Below, piece by piece: positions 43,251 to 52,272 of a stretch of 64,000 nucleotides of DNA. This stretch comes from CBDAPI01 sp965248635 (lineage in GTDB: Bacteria; Acidobacteriota; UBA6911; RPQK01; CBDAPI01): NCBI GenBank assembly GCA_965248635.1, contig OZ252114.1:62001-126000 (forward strand). The letters run 5' to 3'. The notes below the pieces were generated by a model. That model worked only from the letters and a program-made list of their open reading frames with translations, was not told the DNA's origin and did no database searches. Position numbers and translations under genes: made by a program. How positions within the stretch are numbered: the stretch's first letter is position 1; every line of letters starts with the position of its first letter.

Positions 43251-45029
43251 TTAACGGAGAGGCCATAGAAGGGGGATGAGAAGGGAGGCCATGACCCAGA
43301 GCAGGATATTCAGGGGCAAGCCCACTTTCAGATAGTCGGCGAAGCGGTAGCCTCCGGGCCCGTACACCATGAGGTTGGTGTGGTAACCAAACGGCGTGCT
43401 GAGCGCGGACGAGGCGGCAAAAGTGATCGACATCAGGATGGGCATCGAATTGATGCCCAGCTCATGCGCGGAGGCGATACCAATAGGAACCAACAGTATG
43501 ACCGCGGCATTATGGGACATGATCGAGGCGAAGATGGTGGACAGCAGATAGAAAACAGAAATCAGCGCGACCGGGCCCAGGTCGGAGCTCAATTTGAGGA
43601 TGGCCTCGGCAATGAAGGCTGCTGTACCCGTATTCTCCATGGCGATACCCAGGGGAATTACCCCAGCCAGTAGAAAAATGACGAACCAGTCGATGGACTC
43701 ATAGGCCTCCTGAATTTTGATACAGCCGAACAAAATCATCACAAGACAGCCTGCAATGGCTGAGACGAGGATGGGCATAACCTCGAAGGCGGACAGTGCC
43801 ACGACCAGTGCCACGGTAGCCAGCGCGAACGGAGCTCGATGGCGCCGCACCGGCGGCACTTCAAGCTCCTGCAGCATTAGAAAGCTGGGACCTTCCAACA
43901 GCCTCTCGACAGCATCGCGCTTCCCCTGAACCAGAAGTGTGTCGCCCGCTTCCAGGCGGATGTTGCCGATTCTGTCCCGAATGGTTTCCCCGTGCTTCTT
44001 TATGGCCAGCGCATTGAGGCCGAACCTCCGCCTGAAATCCAGGTCCCGCAGGTTCCCGCCGATCAGGGAGGCCGATGGAGAAACGACAGCTTCCGCCAGC
44101 ATCACTTCGTCTGTCGAGAAGTCCTGATCGGCATACTTCAGCTGGGATTGGATGGAGAGCCTTTCTACTGCGTTCATTTCCATGATGCTGTGAATTGATC
44201 CCCGCACGAGTAGTTCGTCACCCTCATGGAACTTGCAATCTCGAAGCCCGGACGAGATCCGCTCTTCCCCTCGAACGATCTCCAGAATCGTGACATCGTA
44301 TTTCTCGCTCACGCGGCACTGGGCCGAGGTCCGCATGACCAGCGGAGACTTCTTGGGCACCACCAGAAAAGTGAAGTATTTTGTGGTTAGATTCGAGGGG
44401 GGTTTCACGGCGGGGAGCAACCACCGGCCCACTACCGTGAGATAGAGCAGGCCGAATACAAAGAAGACAATCCCCAGGCGACTCAGTTCAAACATCCCGA
44501 ATTCGCCGAGTCCCGCACTTGCCGACATCGAGCTGACCAGGATATTTGTCGAAGTCCCGATCAAAGTACAGGTTCCGCCCACGATTGAAACATACGAGAG
44601 CGGGAGCAGCAGGCGCGAAGGACTGATCTGATGCTGCTTGCAAATCGTCAGAGTGATGGGTATGAAGACTGCCACCGCGGCGGTGTTGTTGATAAACGCC
44701 GAGGTAGTTCCTGCTGTGATCATCAGCGCCAGAAACAGCCTCAGTTCACTGTTGCCGCCAAACTGAATCAATTTGTGGCTGATCATGGTAATGGTGCCCG
44801 TCTTCACCAGCCCGCTACTCAGAATAAACATGGCTGCGATCGTGATCGTGGCTTCGTTGCTAAAGCCAGAGATCGCTTCATGGGCCGAAAGAAAGCCGGG
44901 CCGAAAGACGCCGATGATCATCAGGGTGGCCATGATGAGAATGGCGATCATGTCCACCCGAAGTTTTTCGGAGACGAACAGCACCAGGGCGACAAGAATG
45001 ATCAGACAGACTAAGAAAATATCCAGCAT
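43251..45029 (-). CDS. SLC13/DASS-type anion transporter with two TrkA-C domains
   Basis: The 592-residue membrane protein has about eleven helices in two halves (1-210 and 390-592), with the helical-hairpin motifs SSGLVKTGTI, FINNTAAVAVFIPI and SIMSHNAAVILLVPIGIA, the latter two being the SNNTA-like and SHNAA anion/sodium sites of the divalent-anion-sodium symporter group. The central soluble part (210-385) holds two TrkA-C/RCK-C regulatory domains (YDVTILEIVRGEERISSGLRD; RFGLNALAIKKHGETIRDRI), as in YfbS-like proteins. Substrate is probably sulfate, phosphate or a dicarboxylate; arsenite is less likely. Confidence 0.87.
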   Translation of the reverse strand: MLDIFLVCLIILVALVLFVSEKLRVDMIAILIMATLMIIGVFRPGFLSAHEAISGFSNEATITIAAMFILSSGLVKTGTITMISHKLIQFGGNSELRLFLALMITAGTTSAFINNTAAVAVFIPITLTICKQHQISPSRLLLPLSYVSIVGGTCTLIGTSTNILVSSMSASAGLGEFGMFELSRLGIVFFVFGLLYLTVVGRWLLPAVKPPSNLTTKYFTFLVVPKKSPLVMRTSAQCRVSEKYDVTILEIVRGEERISSGLRDCKFHEGDELLVRGSIHSIMEMNAVERLSIQSQLKYADQDFSTDEVMLAEAVVSPSASLIGGNLRDLDFRRRFGLNALAIKKHGETIRDRIGNIRLEAGDTLLVQGKRDAVERLLEGPSFLMLQELEVPPVRRHRAPFALATVALVVALSAFEVMPILVSAIAGCLVMILFGCIKIQEAYESIDWFVIFLLAGVIPLGIAMENTGTAAFIAEAILKLSSDLGPVALISVFYLLSTIFASIMSHNAAVILLVPIGIASAHELGINSMPILMSITFAASSALSTPFGYHTNLMVYGPGGYRFADYLKVGLPLNILLWVMASLLIPLLWPLR

Positions 45030-45168
45030 GGTGGCCCGTATCGGGTAACTGAGAGGAGCGTCTTATGGACGATTCCAAGAGCTGTGAACGAGGACGGCCT
45101 GAGCTCCGCACATCGCCAGCTATCCTATCAGCACACAAGTCCGATAACGATGGAAAAGGTGGAAGCCG

Positions 45169-45837
45169 TCAGGAGTATTCGATCGGATCCTTGATCCCGG
45201 CCTGTTCGAATCCTCTCAACCGGAGAAGGCAACTGTCGCACTGACCACAGGCTCTCTGGCTGTTCTGGTAGCAGGACCAGCTGAGGTGAAGGGGAGCCCC
45301 GAGGGCCTGTCCCCTGAGCACGATCTGTGACTTCTTGGTTTTGATCAATGGGGTCACTATACTCACCTGAGTTTCCGGCTTCGTTCCGGTATCAATGAGC
45401 TTGTCGAAACAGCGGAAGAACTCGAGACGGCAGTCGGGGTAGCCCGAGCTGTCTTCCTCTACTGCCCCGACATAGATCTGGCGGGCTCCCAGGACTTCCG
45501 CCCAGCTGGTCGCAATTACAAGAAGATGGGCATTGCGGAAAGGCACATAAGATACTGGGATCTCCCTGCGGTCGGGGTCGCCGGCCGGCAAGGCAATACT
45601 CCTGTCGATGAGCGCGGAGCCCCCCATCTCTTCCAGGTATCCAATGTCGGCAACCAGCCTCTTCGTCACCCCGTAGAAATCGGCGATTTCGTGGAATGCG
45701 TGCAATTCTCGGGCAGCGGTGATTTGCCCGTAGGCTACATGCAGAAAGGCGAGCCGATTTCTGTTCTCCGACGCGATAGCCGCCGTAACACAGCTGTCTA
45801 GACCTCCGCTCACGAGGCAAACCGCCGGACTGGACAC
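45169..45837 (-). CDS. queC: 7-cyano-7-deazaguanine synthase QueC
   Basis: The 222-residue ATP-dependent enzyme makes preQ0 for queuosine and related modifications. It begins with a GTG codon and the PP-loop SGGLDSCVTAA. YVPFRNAHLLVIATSWAEVLGA and VGAVEEDSSGYPDCR are QueC signatures. The C-terminal zinc site is visible in SWSCYQNSQRACGQCDSCLLR. Length is near the family norm. The other queuosine genes are not in the window. It is divergent from the small gene at 45891, with 53 nt between. Confidence 0.93.
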   Translation of the reverse strand: MSSPAVCLVSGGLDSCVTAAIASENRNRLAFLHVAYGQITAARELHAFHEIADFYGVTKRLVADIGYLEEMGGSALIDRSIALPAGDPDRREIPVSYVPFRNAHLLVIATSWAEVLGARQIYVGAVEEDSSGYPDCRLEFFRCFDKLIDTGTKPETQVSIVTPLIKTKKSQIVLRGQALGAPLHLSWSCYQNSQRACGQCDSCLLRLRGFEQAGIKDPIEYS

Positions 45838-45890
45838 GGGGCAATCTTAGCAGAGTTCCATTTAGCGGAGCTCTTGTTAGAATTCAGGGT

Positions 45891-46352
45891 GTGAGTTCGC
45901 GCAGTCGGGAGGAAAGTCGAGAGCTGATCCACGAATTCTTCCGGATCTTTCCCGACTATGGTCTTTGCAGGACGCTGGCAGAGAACATCCGGGAGAATCA
46001 GACGACTTACCCGGAGGCTTTGCGGCAGTTGGCTTTGAAGGTCGAGGCAACGCGCCAAAACCGCCTGCAGATTGAAGAGCAACTGGACCGCCGTTTTATC
46101 GTGATCGAGGGGAAGACGATTCGGATTCGAGACCTGGGCCTCCGTCCCATATCAAGACTGAGCGACGATGCATTGAGGGAGGTCTTGGACTTCTATTCGA
46201 AACATCCATACGCTCACGGCCGTTGCAAGAAGTCGTGGTGGTTGCCTTCCTGGATCCGTTCTTTTCCTCTCCGCTTTCTGATCGCGCAGGCCAGGGCGAG
46301 AGGTTTGAAAATGGAGTACTCAGATTTTTCCGAACTACTGGGCCTGCTATGA
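45891..46352 (+). CDS. uncharacterised protein, 153 residues
   Basis: It starts with a GTG. The N-terminal 60 residues are charged and helical (ESRELIHEFFRIFPDYGLCR), the middle resembles a small beta segment (RRFIVIEGKTIRIRDLGLRP), and the C-terminus ends basic and aromatic (RCKKSWWLPSWIRSFPLRF). No signal peptide or known motif is seen. It is coupled to the following membrane-protein gene by an ATGA overlap, so the pair likely acts together. A TAGAAT hexamer lies 7 nt before the GTG, compatible with a leaderless message. I do not recognise the family. Confidence 0.65.
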   Translation: MSSRSREESRELIHEFFRIFPDYGLCRTLAENIRENQTTYPEALRQLALKVEATRQNRLQIEEQLDRRFIVIEGKTIRIRDLGLRPISRLSDDALREVLDFYSKHPYAHGRCKKSWWLPSWIRSFPLRFLIAQARARGLKMEYSDFSELLGLL

Positions 46353-46684
46353 GCCTCGAGCACACTCCCCGCCTTCGGGCGCGAGCACGCATTCTTCTGG
46401 TGGTGGCCGGGCTGGGCATCCTGGTGGCTATCTGGCTGCTCAACTCGTACAAGATCGATCTGGTGCACCGGGTGGTAGTCAACGCCGTGATTCAGAAGGC
46501 TCCTCCGGACTATCCCGAGGATCACATCGCGCGCGTTTTTCAACGTGCCAGAAAGGAGGCTACCGAGAGTCTCCGCGAGCAGGAGTACCTCGAGAAACTC
46601 CTGCGTCTCTCTCAACGGCTCGAGAAGGTGCAGTCGCTGGCTCCCGGCCAGGTGGAAGAGATTTTGGAGATCGTCGGCGACTGA
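46349..46684 (+). CDS. uncharacterised single-pass membrane protein, 111 residues
   Basis: The ATG at 46349 overlaps the upstream stop (ATGA). Residues 14-33 (ARILLVVAGLGILVAIWLL) form one helix; the rest is a charged amphipathic region (QRARKEATESLREQEYLEKL) that is probably helical or coiled. No domain is recognised. Its coupling to the protein at 45891 suggests a membrane anchor with a partner. The frame is open upstream to 46223, but the overlap makes the internal ATG the better start. Confidence 0.65.
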   Translation: MSLEHTPRLRARARILLVVAGLGILVAIWLLNSYKIDLVHRVVVNAVIQKAPPDYPEDHIARVFQRARKEATESLREQEYLEKLLRLSQRLEKVQSLAPGQVEEILEIVGD

Positions 46685-46737
46685 GCCCCGACAAGGCGGC
46701 CCCGGGAATTTTCACCACGGGCTGCTAATATGACTCG

Positions 46738-47718
46738 GTGTTTTGCGCTCGCTGTGCGACTCCCCTTCTGAATGGTCGATGCCCGAAGTGTCGGAACGAG
46801 GGTACCGACGATAGAGGCCCCTTCCTTCCGGCGATCCCCTACGAGTTCTCGAGTCGATCGGGGAGTCTCGAGCAGCCTTCCGAGTGGAAACAGGAGATTC
46901 TAAGGAAGCTGGATCGGCATAAGCGCAAGAGCGCTCCTTGTCCTTCTGAAGAACCAACGGCCCGCAAGAACAGAGCCGAATCAGCCGACGGTCCGTCGGA
47001 GGCCCCTGAGAGCCGGGAGCCGGGCGAAAACCCGGGCTCAGCTCCGGCTTCGAGTGCCTTTCGTTATCGAATGACGGGACAGAATCCAGCCCCGGGTGAA
47101 AGAATCCTCACTTATCGACCCGAAGGCCGGGCAGCACCTCTCGAGAAACCAGTGATTCGGCCCGTCGTAAAGACAGGCACAAGAACAGTTCTTGACAAAC
47201 GGCAAGGTCGATTGCAACTGGACCGGCCACAGGTGAAGCCCAGTCGGACACTGCGATCTAAACCGGACCAGACTGAGAGTCTCGAAAGGACGGTCTTTCC
47301 TGAGATTCTTTTTTCACGCATGCTGAGCGGCCTGATTGATGTGGTGACGGCCCTGGCGGTGGGAGGGAGCACGGTCATGGTGGCCTCCCTGGCGATCGGT
47401 ACCGGCGTCATGTCAGAAACACTGTTGAGGGATACTCTCGTGGCTGCAGGCGTGTTCTTTCTGTTCAGCTCAACCCTGCTGCTCTACCTGTCCGGCCAGA
47501 CGCTGGGCATGCTGGCGACGGAGCTAACATTGGTGGCGGAGGACCAGAAGAGGCCGAAGCTCTCCGACATTGTTTTACGGGTGTTGTCTTTTCTGGCTGT
47601 GACGGCCAGCCTGGTAGGACTGATCTGGGCTCTCTTTGACGCGCGACAGCTCTGCTGGCACGACCGTCTTTCCAAGACGAGGGTCATTCCACGGGCCAGG
47701 TTCCAGGTTCCACGCTAG
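46738..47718 (+). CDS. zinc-ribbon RDD-family membrane protein
   Basis: The 326-residue protein starts with a GTG and a zinc ribbon (FCARCATPLLNGRCPKCRNE, two CxxC). A long proline- and charge-rich linker (20-185) leads to an RDD domain (190-315): FSRMLSGLIDVVTALAVGGS, a second helix, LYLSGQTLGMLATELTLV and LIWALFDARQLCWHDRLSKT. The RDD Asp and the final WHD match the family. Function is unknown; roles in ion exchange are reported for some relatives. The 3' end overlaps the convergent BNR gene by 35 nt. A TAATAT lies 6 nt before the GTG. Confidence 0.8.
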   Translation: MFCARCATPLLNGRCPKCRNEGTDDRGPFLPAIPYEFSSRSGSLEQPSEWKQEILRKLDRHKRKSAPCPSEEPTARKNRAESADGPSEAPESREPGENPGSAPASSAFRYRMTGQNPAPGERILTYRPEGRAAPLEKPVIRPVVKTGTRTVLDKRQGRLQLDRPQVKPSRTLRSKPDQTESLERTVFPEILFSRMLSGLIDVVTALAVGGSTVMVASLAIGTGVMSETLLRDTLVAAGVFFLFSSTLLLYLSGQTLGMLATELTLVAEDQKRPKLSDIVLRVLSFLAVTASLVGLIWALFDARQLCWHDRLSKTRVIPRARFQVPR

Positions 47719-49630
47719 GAACGCCGCGAGTGCTAACGAGCGACGGAGGGTGAAGCAGATACACTCCTTCAGTCAGGCTTCCCGCCCAGAGGCGTCCGTC
47801 CAGAGTGAAGGCCAGGTGGTGAATGCGACTCGAGCGGTGAGGTTCATGGGTGGTCCAGTTGCCTCCGGCGTCAAAGCTCTCGTAGAGAAAGATTCCCGTC
47901 TTGTCCGTTGCAACGAGCCACTCAGGATCCCGAGGGCTGACAGCCACGGTGAAAAGATCGGCTGCTGCAAGGCCTCTGGCCAACCAGTTCTCGCCGTCGT
48001 CGAAAAAGAGTCCCTGGTCCGTGGCCGCCAGCAGGACATCGGGAGTGTGAACCAGGCGTCGCACGGCCACGGGAGGCAGTCCTCTGACCCTGATGGTCCA
48101 GTTCTCACCCCGGTCGTCACTATAAAATACGCCGGTGTTGCCACCGGCGAATATGGATCCCGAGTGGGTAGAGGTCACAGCCCAGACAGGACCCTGATAG
48201 ACGGGTATGGTCGCGGTCGCGAGCTTGCCGGTGTCGAGGTGGAGCAGAACAACTCCGGCGGGCGTAGCCAGGGCGACCAGGTCACCTTCCAGCCCCGGGA
48301 AGGCTGCATCATGAATCGTCAGTTTGCCTGGTTCCAAGACGGTCTCCCAGCTGTCATCCGGGGTCAGGCGCTGGATCTGATCCCGAAGAACCAGGAAGAC
48401 TTCTTGCCCTTCGGGGGAGGGCAGGATTTGGCGCACTCCCCGGACGGGATCTTCTCTATTCAAGCCCTCATTGGCACGCTCCCAGGCCTTTCCTGAATCG
48501 CGGGTGCGAAAGAATCCGCCGTGGGCTCGGTCGGAAGCCACGGCCGCGAAGAGCGCATCAGGGTTGCCGGGATGGGATGCCAGGGCCTGAATCTGACGAT
48601 GCACAAACCCCTGATTGGCGAATTCAAAGGAAGCGCCCCCGTCCCGGCTGCGGAGAATACCAGCATCATCGGCGGCCGCGAGAATCAGGTTGGAGTCGGC
48701 GGGATGAATGGAGACGGCGTTGACCACCACCCCTTTCAGCAGTTGTTCCCATGAGTTGCCGCCATCACTGGACCTGAAAAGGCCCACGGTCGTGCCTGCG
48801 AAGACCACTCGAGGGTCGCTGGGATCGAATTGCAGCGTTCGAGCTCGCTTGGCTTCCCGGGGAAGACCGTTTCGGAGTTTCACCCAGTCGGCTCCTCCAT
48901 TCAAAGAGCGGTAGACTCCGGTACAAGCACTCGCATAGAGCACGTCCGGACTGGAGGGGTTGACCAGCAGTGCAAACATGTCGCTGTCGAAATGCATCCC
49001 TTTGTGGATCGGAACCCATTTTTGCCCTCGATCGATCGTTTTCCAGCCCAGGCGCCAGGTCCCCACATACAGGACTTGTGAGTCCAGCGGGTTGAAGGCC
49101 AGCGATTCAACATTGTGCAGACTTCTGTACCCGCGAGTAATTCGCTGCCAGGAGCGGCCTTCGTCGGTGCTGAGAATCACCCCTTCGGAGAGGCCTAGTG
49201 CTAGAACCTGCGGCTCCGACGGCGCAATCGAGATGGCACGGATGCGGCCCGAAAAGCGACCCAGATCAACGGTCTTCCAGGAGTTTCCTGCGTCGCGTGT
49301 TACGTACAGCCTTCCTTCGGAGCTGCTCAGTTCCCAACACGCCGCATAGAGAACGCCGGGGTTCGAAGGGTGGAAGACCAGGTTGTCGACCACCAGGTTG
49401 CGCCTACTCAGTCCGGGGCTAAGCTTTTCCCACCAATCCCCGGCATTGGGTGAGATGTAAATCTGACCGTCTGCCGTCCCCAGGAAGAACCGTTCCGGGG
49501 ATTGGGGGTGCACTGCAATCGATCGGACGTCACCCCCGTAAGGTCCCCGCACCTCGAAACGCTGGGAAGCGCGCGTGACTGGAAGAGCCGTAAGGAAGTA
49601 GATCAGGAGACACAAAGCTGGACGATTCAT
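47684..49630 (-). CDS. secreted BNR/sortilin-type beta-propeller protein
   Basis: The 648-residue protein has a signal peptide (MNRPALCLLIYFLTALPVTR) and then about ten BNR/Asp-box repeats (S-x-D-x-G-x-x-W), such as ISPNAGDWWEKLSPGLS, VTRDAGNSWKTVDLG, STDEGRSWQRI, SSDGGNSWEQL and YSDDRGENWTIRVRG. This is a photosystem-stability-factor/VPS10-like beta propeller, not a proven sialidase: no catalytic Arg triad or FRIP motif is seen. It probably binds or processes an extracellular substrate. Its start overlaps the end of the PKD protein gene by 101 nt. Confidence 0.85.
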   Translation of the reverse strand: MNRPALCLLIYFLTALPVTRASQRFEVRGPYGGDVRSIAVHPQSPERFFLGTADGQIYISPNAGDWWEKLSPGLSRRNLVVDNLVFHPSNPGVLYAACWELSSSEGRLYVTRDAGNSWKTVDLGRFSGRIRAISIAPSEPQVLALGLSEGVILSTDEGRSWQRITRGYRSLHNVESLAFNPLDSQVLYVGTWRLGWKTIDRGQKWVPIHKGMHFDSDMFALLVNPSSPDVLYASACTGVYRSLNGGADWVKLRNGLPREAKRARTLQFDPSDPRVVFAGTTVGLFRSSDGGNSWEQLLKGVVVNAVSIHPADSNLILAAADDAGILRSRDGGASFEFANQGFVHRQIQALASHPGNPDALFAAVASDRAHGGFFRTRDSGKAWERANEGLNREDPVRGVRQILPSPEGQEVFLVLRDQIQRLTPDDSWETVLEPGKLTIHDAAFPGLEGDLVALATPAGVVLLHLDTGKLATATIPVYQGPVWAVTSTHSGSIFAGGNTGVFYSDDRGENWTIRVRGLPPVAVRRLVHTPDVLLAATDQGLFFDDGENWLARGLAAADLFTVAVSPRDPEWLVATDKTGIFLYESFDAGGNWTTHEPHRSSRIHHLAFTLDGRLWAGSLTEGVYLLHPPSLVSTRGVPSVEPGTWPVE

Positions 49631-51188
49631 ATGAAGACTTGCTCAGGCTCAGAGAGCCGCAGTTGGGGTTGTTGTTGGGCCGACGCGTCGCTGTGACCTG
49701 GTGCTCGCAACTGGCGCTCATGCCATCCACGTCAGTTACCGTCACTCGGACAGCAAAGGTGCCCGGGTCGCGACCGGCCGTCCCAAATTCAAAAGATGGA
49801 CTATTGTTCGGGACCGACTGCCCGTTTACGCTCCAGGCATAAGTCAGGGCATCTCCATTTGGATCGCTGGCATCCGCCCTGAGTGCTGTGGAATTACCGA
49901 CCATTACACTCGTACTGCCCGGCTGGCAGCTCACAATCGGGGCCTTCTTATCTTTGTTGACAGTGATGTCCGCGGAGCAGCTGGCGACGGCGTCGCCGTC
50001 ACTCACCTCAGCCATCATCGCGTAATGGCCCGGATCCGCTCCAGAAGGATTGAAGACGGCCGACTCACCTTGCTGGTCCAGTCGGCCGCCGTTTGACTTC
50101 CAGGTGACCGTCAAATAGTCATCATCCGGATCATCAATGTCGAGAGTGACAGTTGCTGTCTGGCTGGGGAGGATAGTTGAAGGTGAAACTGAGCAGGCGA
50201 CCGTTGGAGGCTCGTTGATTTTCCGGTAGAAGGAAACCTCCGCGAACCAGCCGTGTCGATCCGTAGGATCAATCGAGCCGTAAGTTCCCCGCGCGATGCG
50301 GTTAGGGTAATTCCCGTAGGCTCCCCCGATCGTGACCCATTCCGCTGGAAAAAACCTCAGTCCGCCATACAGATCAACCGGCATCTTGGGGTTGACGATA
50401 CCGGTCTTGCGTTCACCAAAGAAAGAATTGCCCACGATTTCACCAATAACGTGGATCTTGTGTGAGGGTCCTACCGGGATCGCCAGGCCGGTTCCCCAGT
50501 TCACGTAGCTTTGCCTGTCTGCATTGCTCCAATCCTGGGCAACCATAAGTCCTAAGTTGCCCGTCAGAGTGATCCATCCGGCATGCTTAGTGCCGATCAC
50601 GTCAAAACCGTAGTCGTTTCGGCCGGGCGTCAGACCCCGGAGAAGACGCTGACGATCGTTCGTCGTATGAAGCCTGATGTGGGGCTGTATCGCAACAGAA
50701 AAGGCCGCCCCTTTGCGCTGCGAAAGGACGTTGAACTTCATTCCTACCCACAGATCTCCGGTCCCGTCACCAAAGCCAACGTCCAGGAAGGGTGTGTCAT
50801 TAAAGTAGGCGGTTTGCCCGCTGGGCAGCGTCGTCGGGAAGAGCTTGGCGCCCGGCGCGATCGTGTTCTCGGCGATCTGATCCGCGTTGACCCGCTTGTG
50901 AACTTCATAGGACACGAATAGCTCGATGCAATCGTGCAGTCCAGCCGTGAAACTCACCGGGAATCTGCTGATGTCGATATCCCCAGCCTCGCGATTGAAT
51001 TTGTTCCCTTTGGCGCTGAAGCTGAACTCTCCCTGGCGTAAAGTGTCTGCCACCGGAACATGAAACAACCCCGTTGAACCGTTAATGGTCGGCGTCAACT
51101 GCTTGACCTTCGACTTCTGACCGAACCCGAAGCTAAGGAGCAAGCACAGGAAGATAGGGATGCCCGGAATCGTAGCGGCACGAAACAT
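49530..51188 (-). CDS. outer-membrane barrel protein with PKD-like repeats, C-terminus probably truncated
   Basis: The 552-residue protein has a signal peptide (MFRAATIPGIPIFLCLLLSF) and a beta-barrel-like part (30-330) with TPTINGSTGLFHVPVADTLR and GTGLAIPVGPSHKIHVIGE. Two PKD/Ig-like repeats follow (about 335-420 and 425-510): VTLDIDDPDDDYLTVTWKSN and LRADASDPNGDALTYAWSVN. Related acidobacterial proteins go on into an OmpA domain, but here the last roughly 33 residues are read through the start of the BNR gene in another frame and look random. I suspect loss of the original 3' end. A sigma70 promoter precedes it. Confidence 0.72.
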   Translation of the reverse strand: MFRAATIPGIPIFLCLLLSFGFGQKSKVKQLTPTINGSTGLFHVPVADTLRQGEFSFSAKGNKFNREAGDIDISRFPVSFTAGLHDCIELFVSYEVHKRVNADQIAENTIAPGAKLFPTTLPSGQTAYFNDTPFLDVGFGDGTGDLWVGMKFNVLSQRKGAAFSVAIQPHIRLHTTNDRQRLLRGLTPGRNDYGFDVIGTKHAGWITLTGNLGLMVAQDWSNADRQSYVNWGTGLAIPVGPSHKIHVIGEIVGNSFFGERKTGIVNPKMPVDLYGGLRFFPAEWVTIGGAYGNYPNRIARGTYGSIDPTDRHGWFAEVSFYRKINEPPTVACSVSPSTILPSQTATVTLDIDDPDDDYLTVTWKSNGGRLDQQGESAVFNPSGADPGHYAMMAEVSDGDAVASCSADITVNKDKKAPIVSCQPGSTSVMVGNSTALRADASDPNGDALTYAWSVNGQSVPNNSPSFEFGTAGRDPGTFAVRVTVTDVDGMSASCEHQVTATRRPNNNPNCGSLSLSKSSYESSSFVSPDLLPYGSSSHARFPAFRGAGTLRG

Positions 51189-51264
51189 GGGAACGCCTCC
51201 CGGGATGCTCGCTCATATCAGGAATCAAGATGAAGTGAAAAGTGCGCAAATCTTCCACCTTGGG

Positions 51265-51293
51265 ATTATTACAATGTCCCCTGTCCTTGTAAA
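51265..51293 (-). promoter_or_regulatory. sigma70-type promoter of the PKD barrel gene
   Basis: On the minus strand TTTACA (51288-51293) and AATAAT (51265-51270) are 17 nt apart. The expected start site is near 51257, about 70 nt before the ATG at 51188. The remaining part of the 298-nt gap 51189-51486 holds a small GC-rich hairpin (51322-51342) upstream of this promoter. Confidence 0.5.
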
Positions 51294-51486
51294 CTGCGTA
51301 TAGCTGCGCTGAGTCTAGCCTTTGCGCCAGGGGTTTGCGCCCTCTGGCTGTGTTTCTCGTCGTCCCCGATAACCAAGCATCGACCTCCTCGTCGTGCCTT
51401 TCCAGCGAACGCAGATCCCCGGCGCTCGACTCCCTGGTCCGCGACCGCGCGCGACTTCCACCACGGACTGCTAGAATGCACCTACC

Positions 51487-52272
51487 TTGGATTCAAGAGA
51501 GGGTTCCGGCCCAAATCCGGAAGTCGCGAACTTAGAGGCCGAAAGCGGTCGCAGGCCGTCGCCAGGCCAGCCCCTGAGCATTCGGCTCTTTGCTGTCGTG
51601 GAAGTCATACTGGCCGCCTTCGCCGGCAGCCTTTTCGCTCCCATGCTGCTGGGGTCTTTCGGAGTCTCACTGGGTGAGGCCCTGAGCAGCTCGAGAGTCC
51701 TGGGGCTGCTGCTTTTCGCCGACGCTACCTGCACGATTGCTTTTCTCTGGGGCATGCAACTTTCCCGAGGCAGGAAGCTCAAGTCCCTTGGATGGAGCCG
51801 ATGGGGCCGGGTGCGTGAGTTCCAACTGGGACTAAAGGTCTTCCTGGGACTCATTGTGCTGATGTTCTTGTTGAGCGTTCTGATTCAGGCTGTTCTTCCA
51901 GGCTGGGTCACCGAAGAGAATCCAATCCTGGCGCTCCTGGAGACTCCAGCGGATCTGGCCATTTTCCTGGCCGCCAGTCTCTACGCAGGAGGCATCAAGG
52001 AAGAATTGCAGCGGGCCTTCATTCTCACCCGGTTTGAGGATCATCTCGGCGGAGCCCTGCCGGGACTGGTGCTTTGGAGTGCCGTGTTCGGGTCCCTGCA
52101 CTATACTCAAGGTGCTGACAACGCTGTCAAGGCAGGTTTTCTGGGCCTGGTGCTTGGGTTGTTGTACTGGAAAAGACAGCGACTGGAGGCCCCCATCGTG
52201 GCCCACGCGCTATTTGACGTCGTGGTCGTTTTCCTGGTATATTTCTTTCCCCAGCTCGCCGCTTCCGGATGA
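51487..52272 (+). CDS. CPBP family intramembrane glutamic endopeptidase
   Basis: The 261-residue membrane protein starts with a TTG; no better in-frame start exists before the first helix. The CPBP motifs are present: EELQRAF (EExxR; about residue 172), FGSLHY (FxxxH) and HALFDVVVV (HxxxD/N type). At least six helices surround them. Relatives cleave prenylated or lipid-anchored partners, or act in bacteriocin immunity. A TAGAAT lies 9 nt before the TTG, next to a 23-nt stretch similar to the one before the RDD gene. The 3' end overlaps convergent rnc by 63 nt. Confidence 0.8.
   Translation: MDSREGSGPNPEVANLEAESGRRPSPGQPLSIRLFAVVEVILAAFAGSLFAPMLLGSFGVSLGEALSSSRVLGLLLFADATCTIAFLWGMQLSRGRKLKSLGWSRWGRVREFQLGLKVFLGLIVLMFLLSVLIQAVLPGWVTEENPILALLETPADLAIFLAASLYAGGIKEELQRAFILTRFEDHLGGALPGLVLWSAVFGSLHYTQGADNAVKAGFLGLVLGLLYWKRQRLEAPIVAHALFDVVVVFLVYFFPQLAASG

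Noticed and set aside
51301..51346. Riboswitch-like stretch (GGCGCAAA-type motifs, minus strand) before the PKD gene
   Set aside because: It recalls parts of the cyclic-di-GMP aptamer, but the P1b hairpin is missing, and the segment lies upstream of the likely promoter at 51265-51293, so it would not be in the leader.
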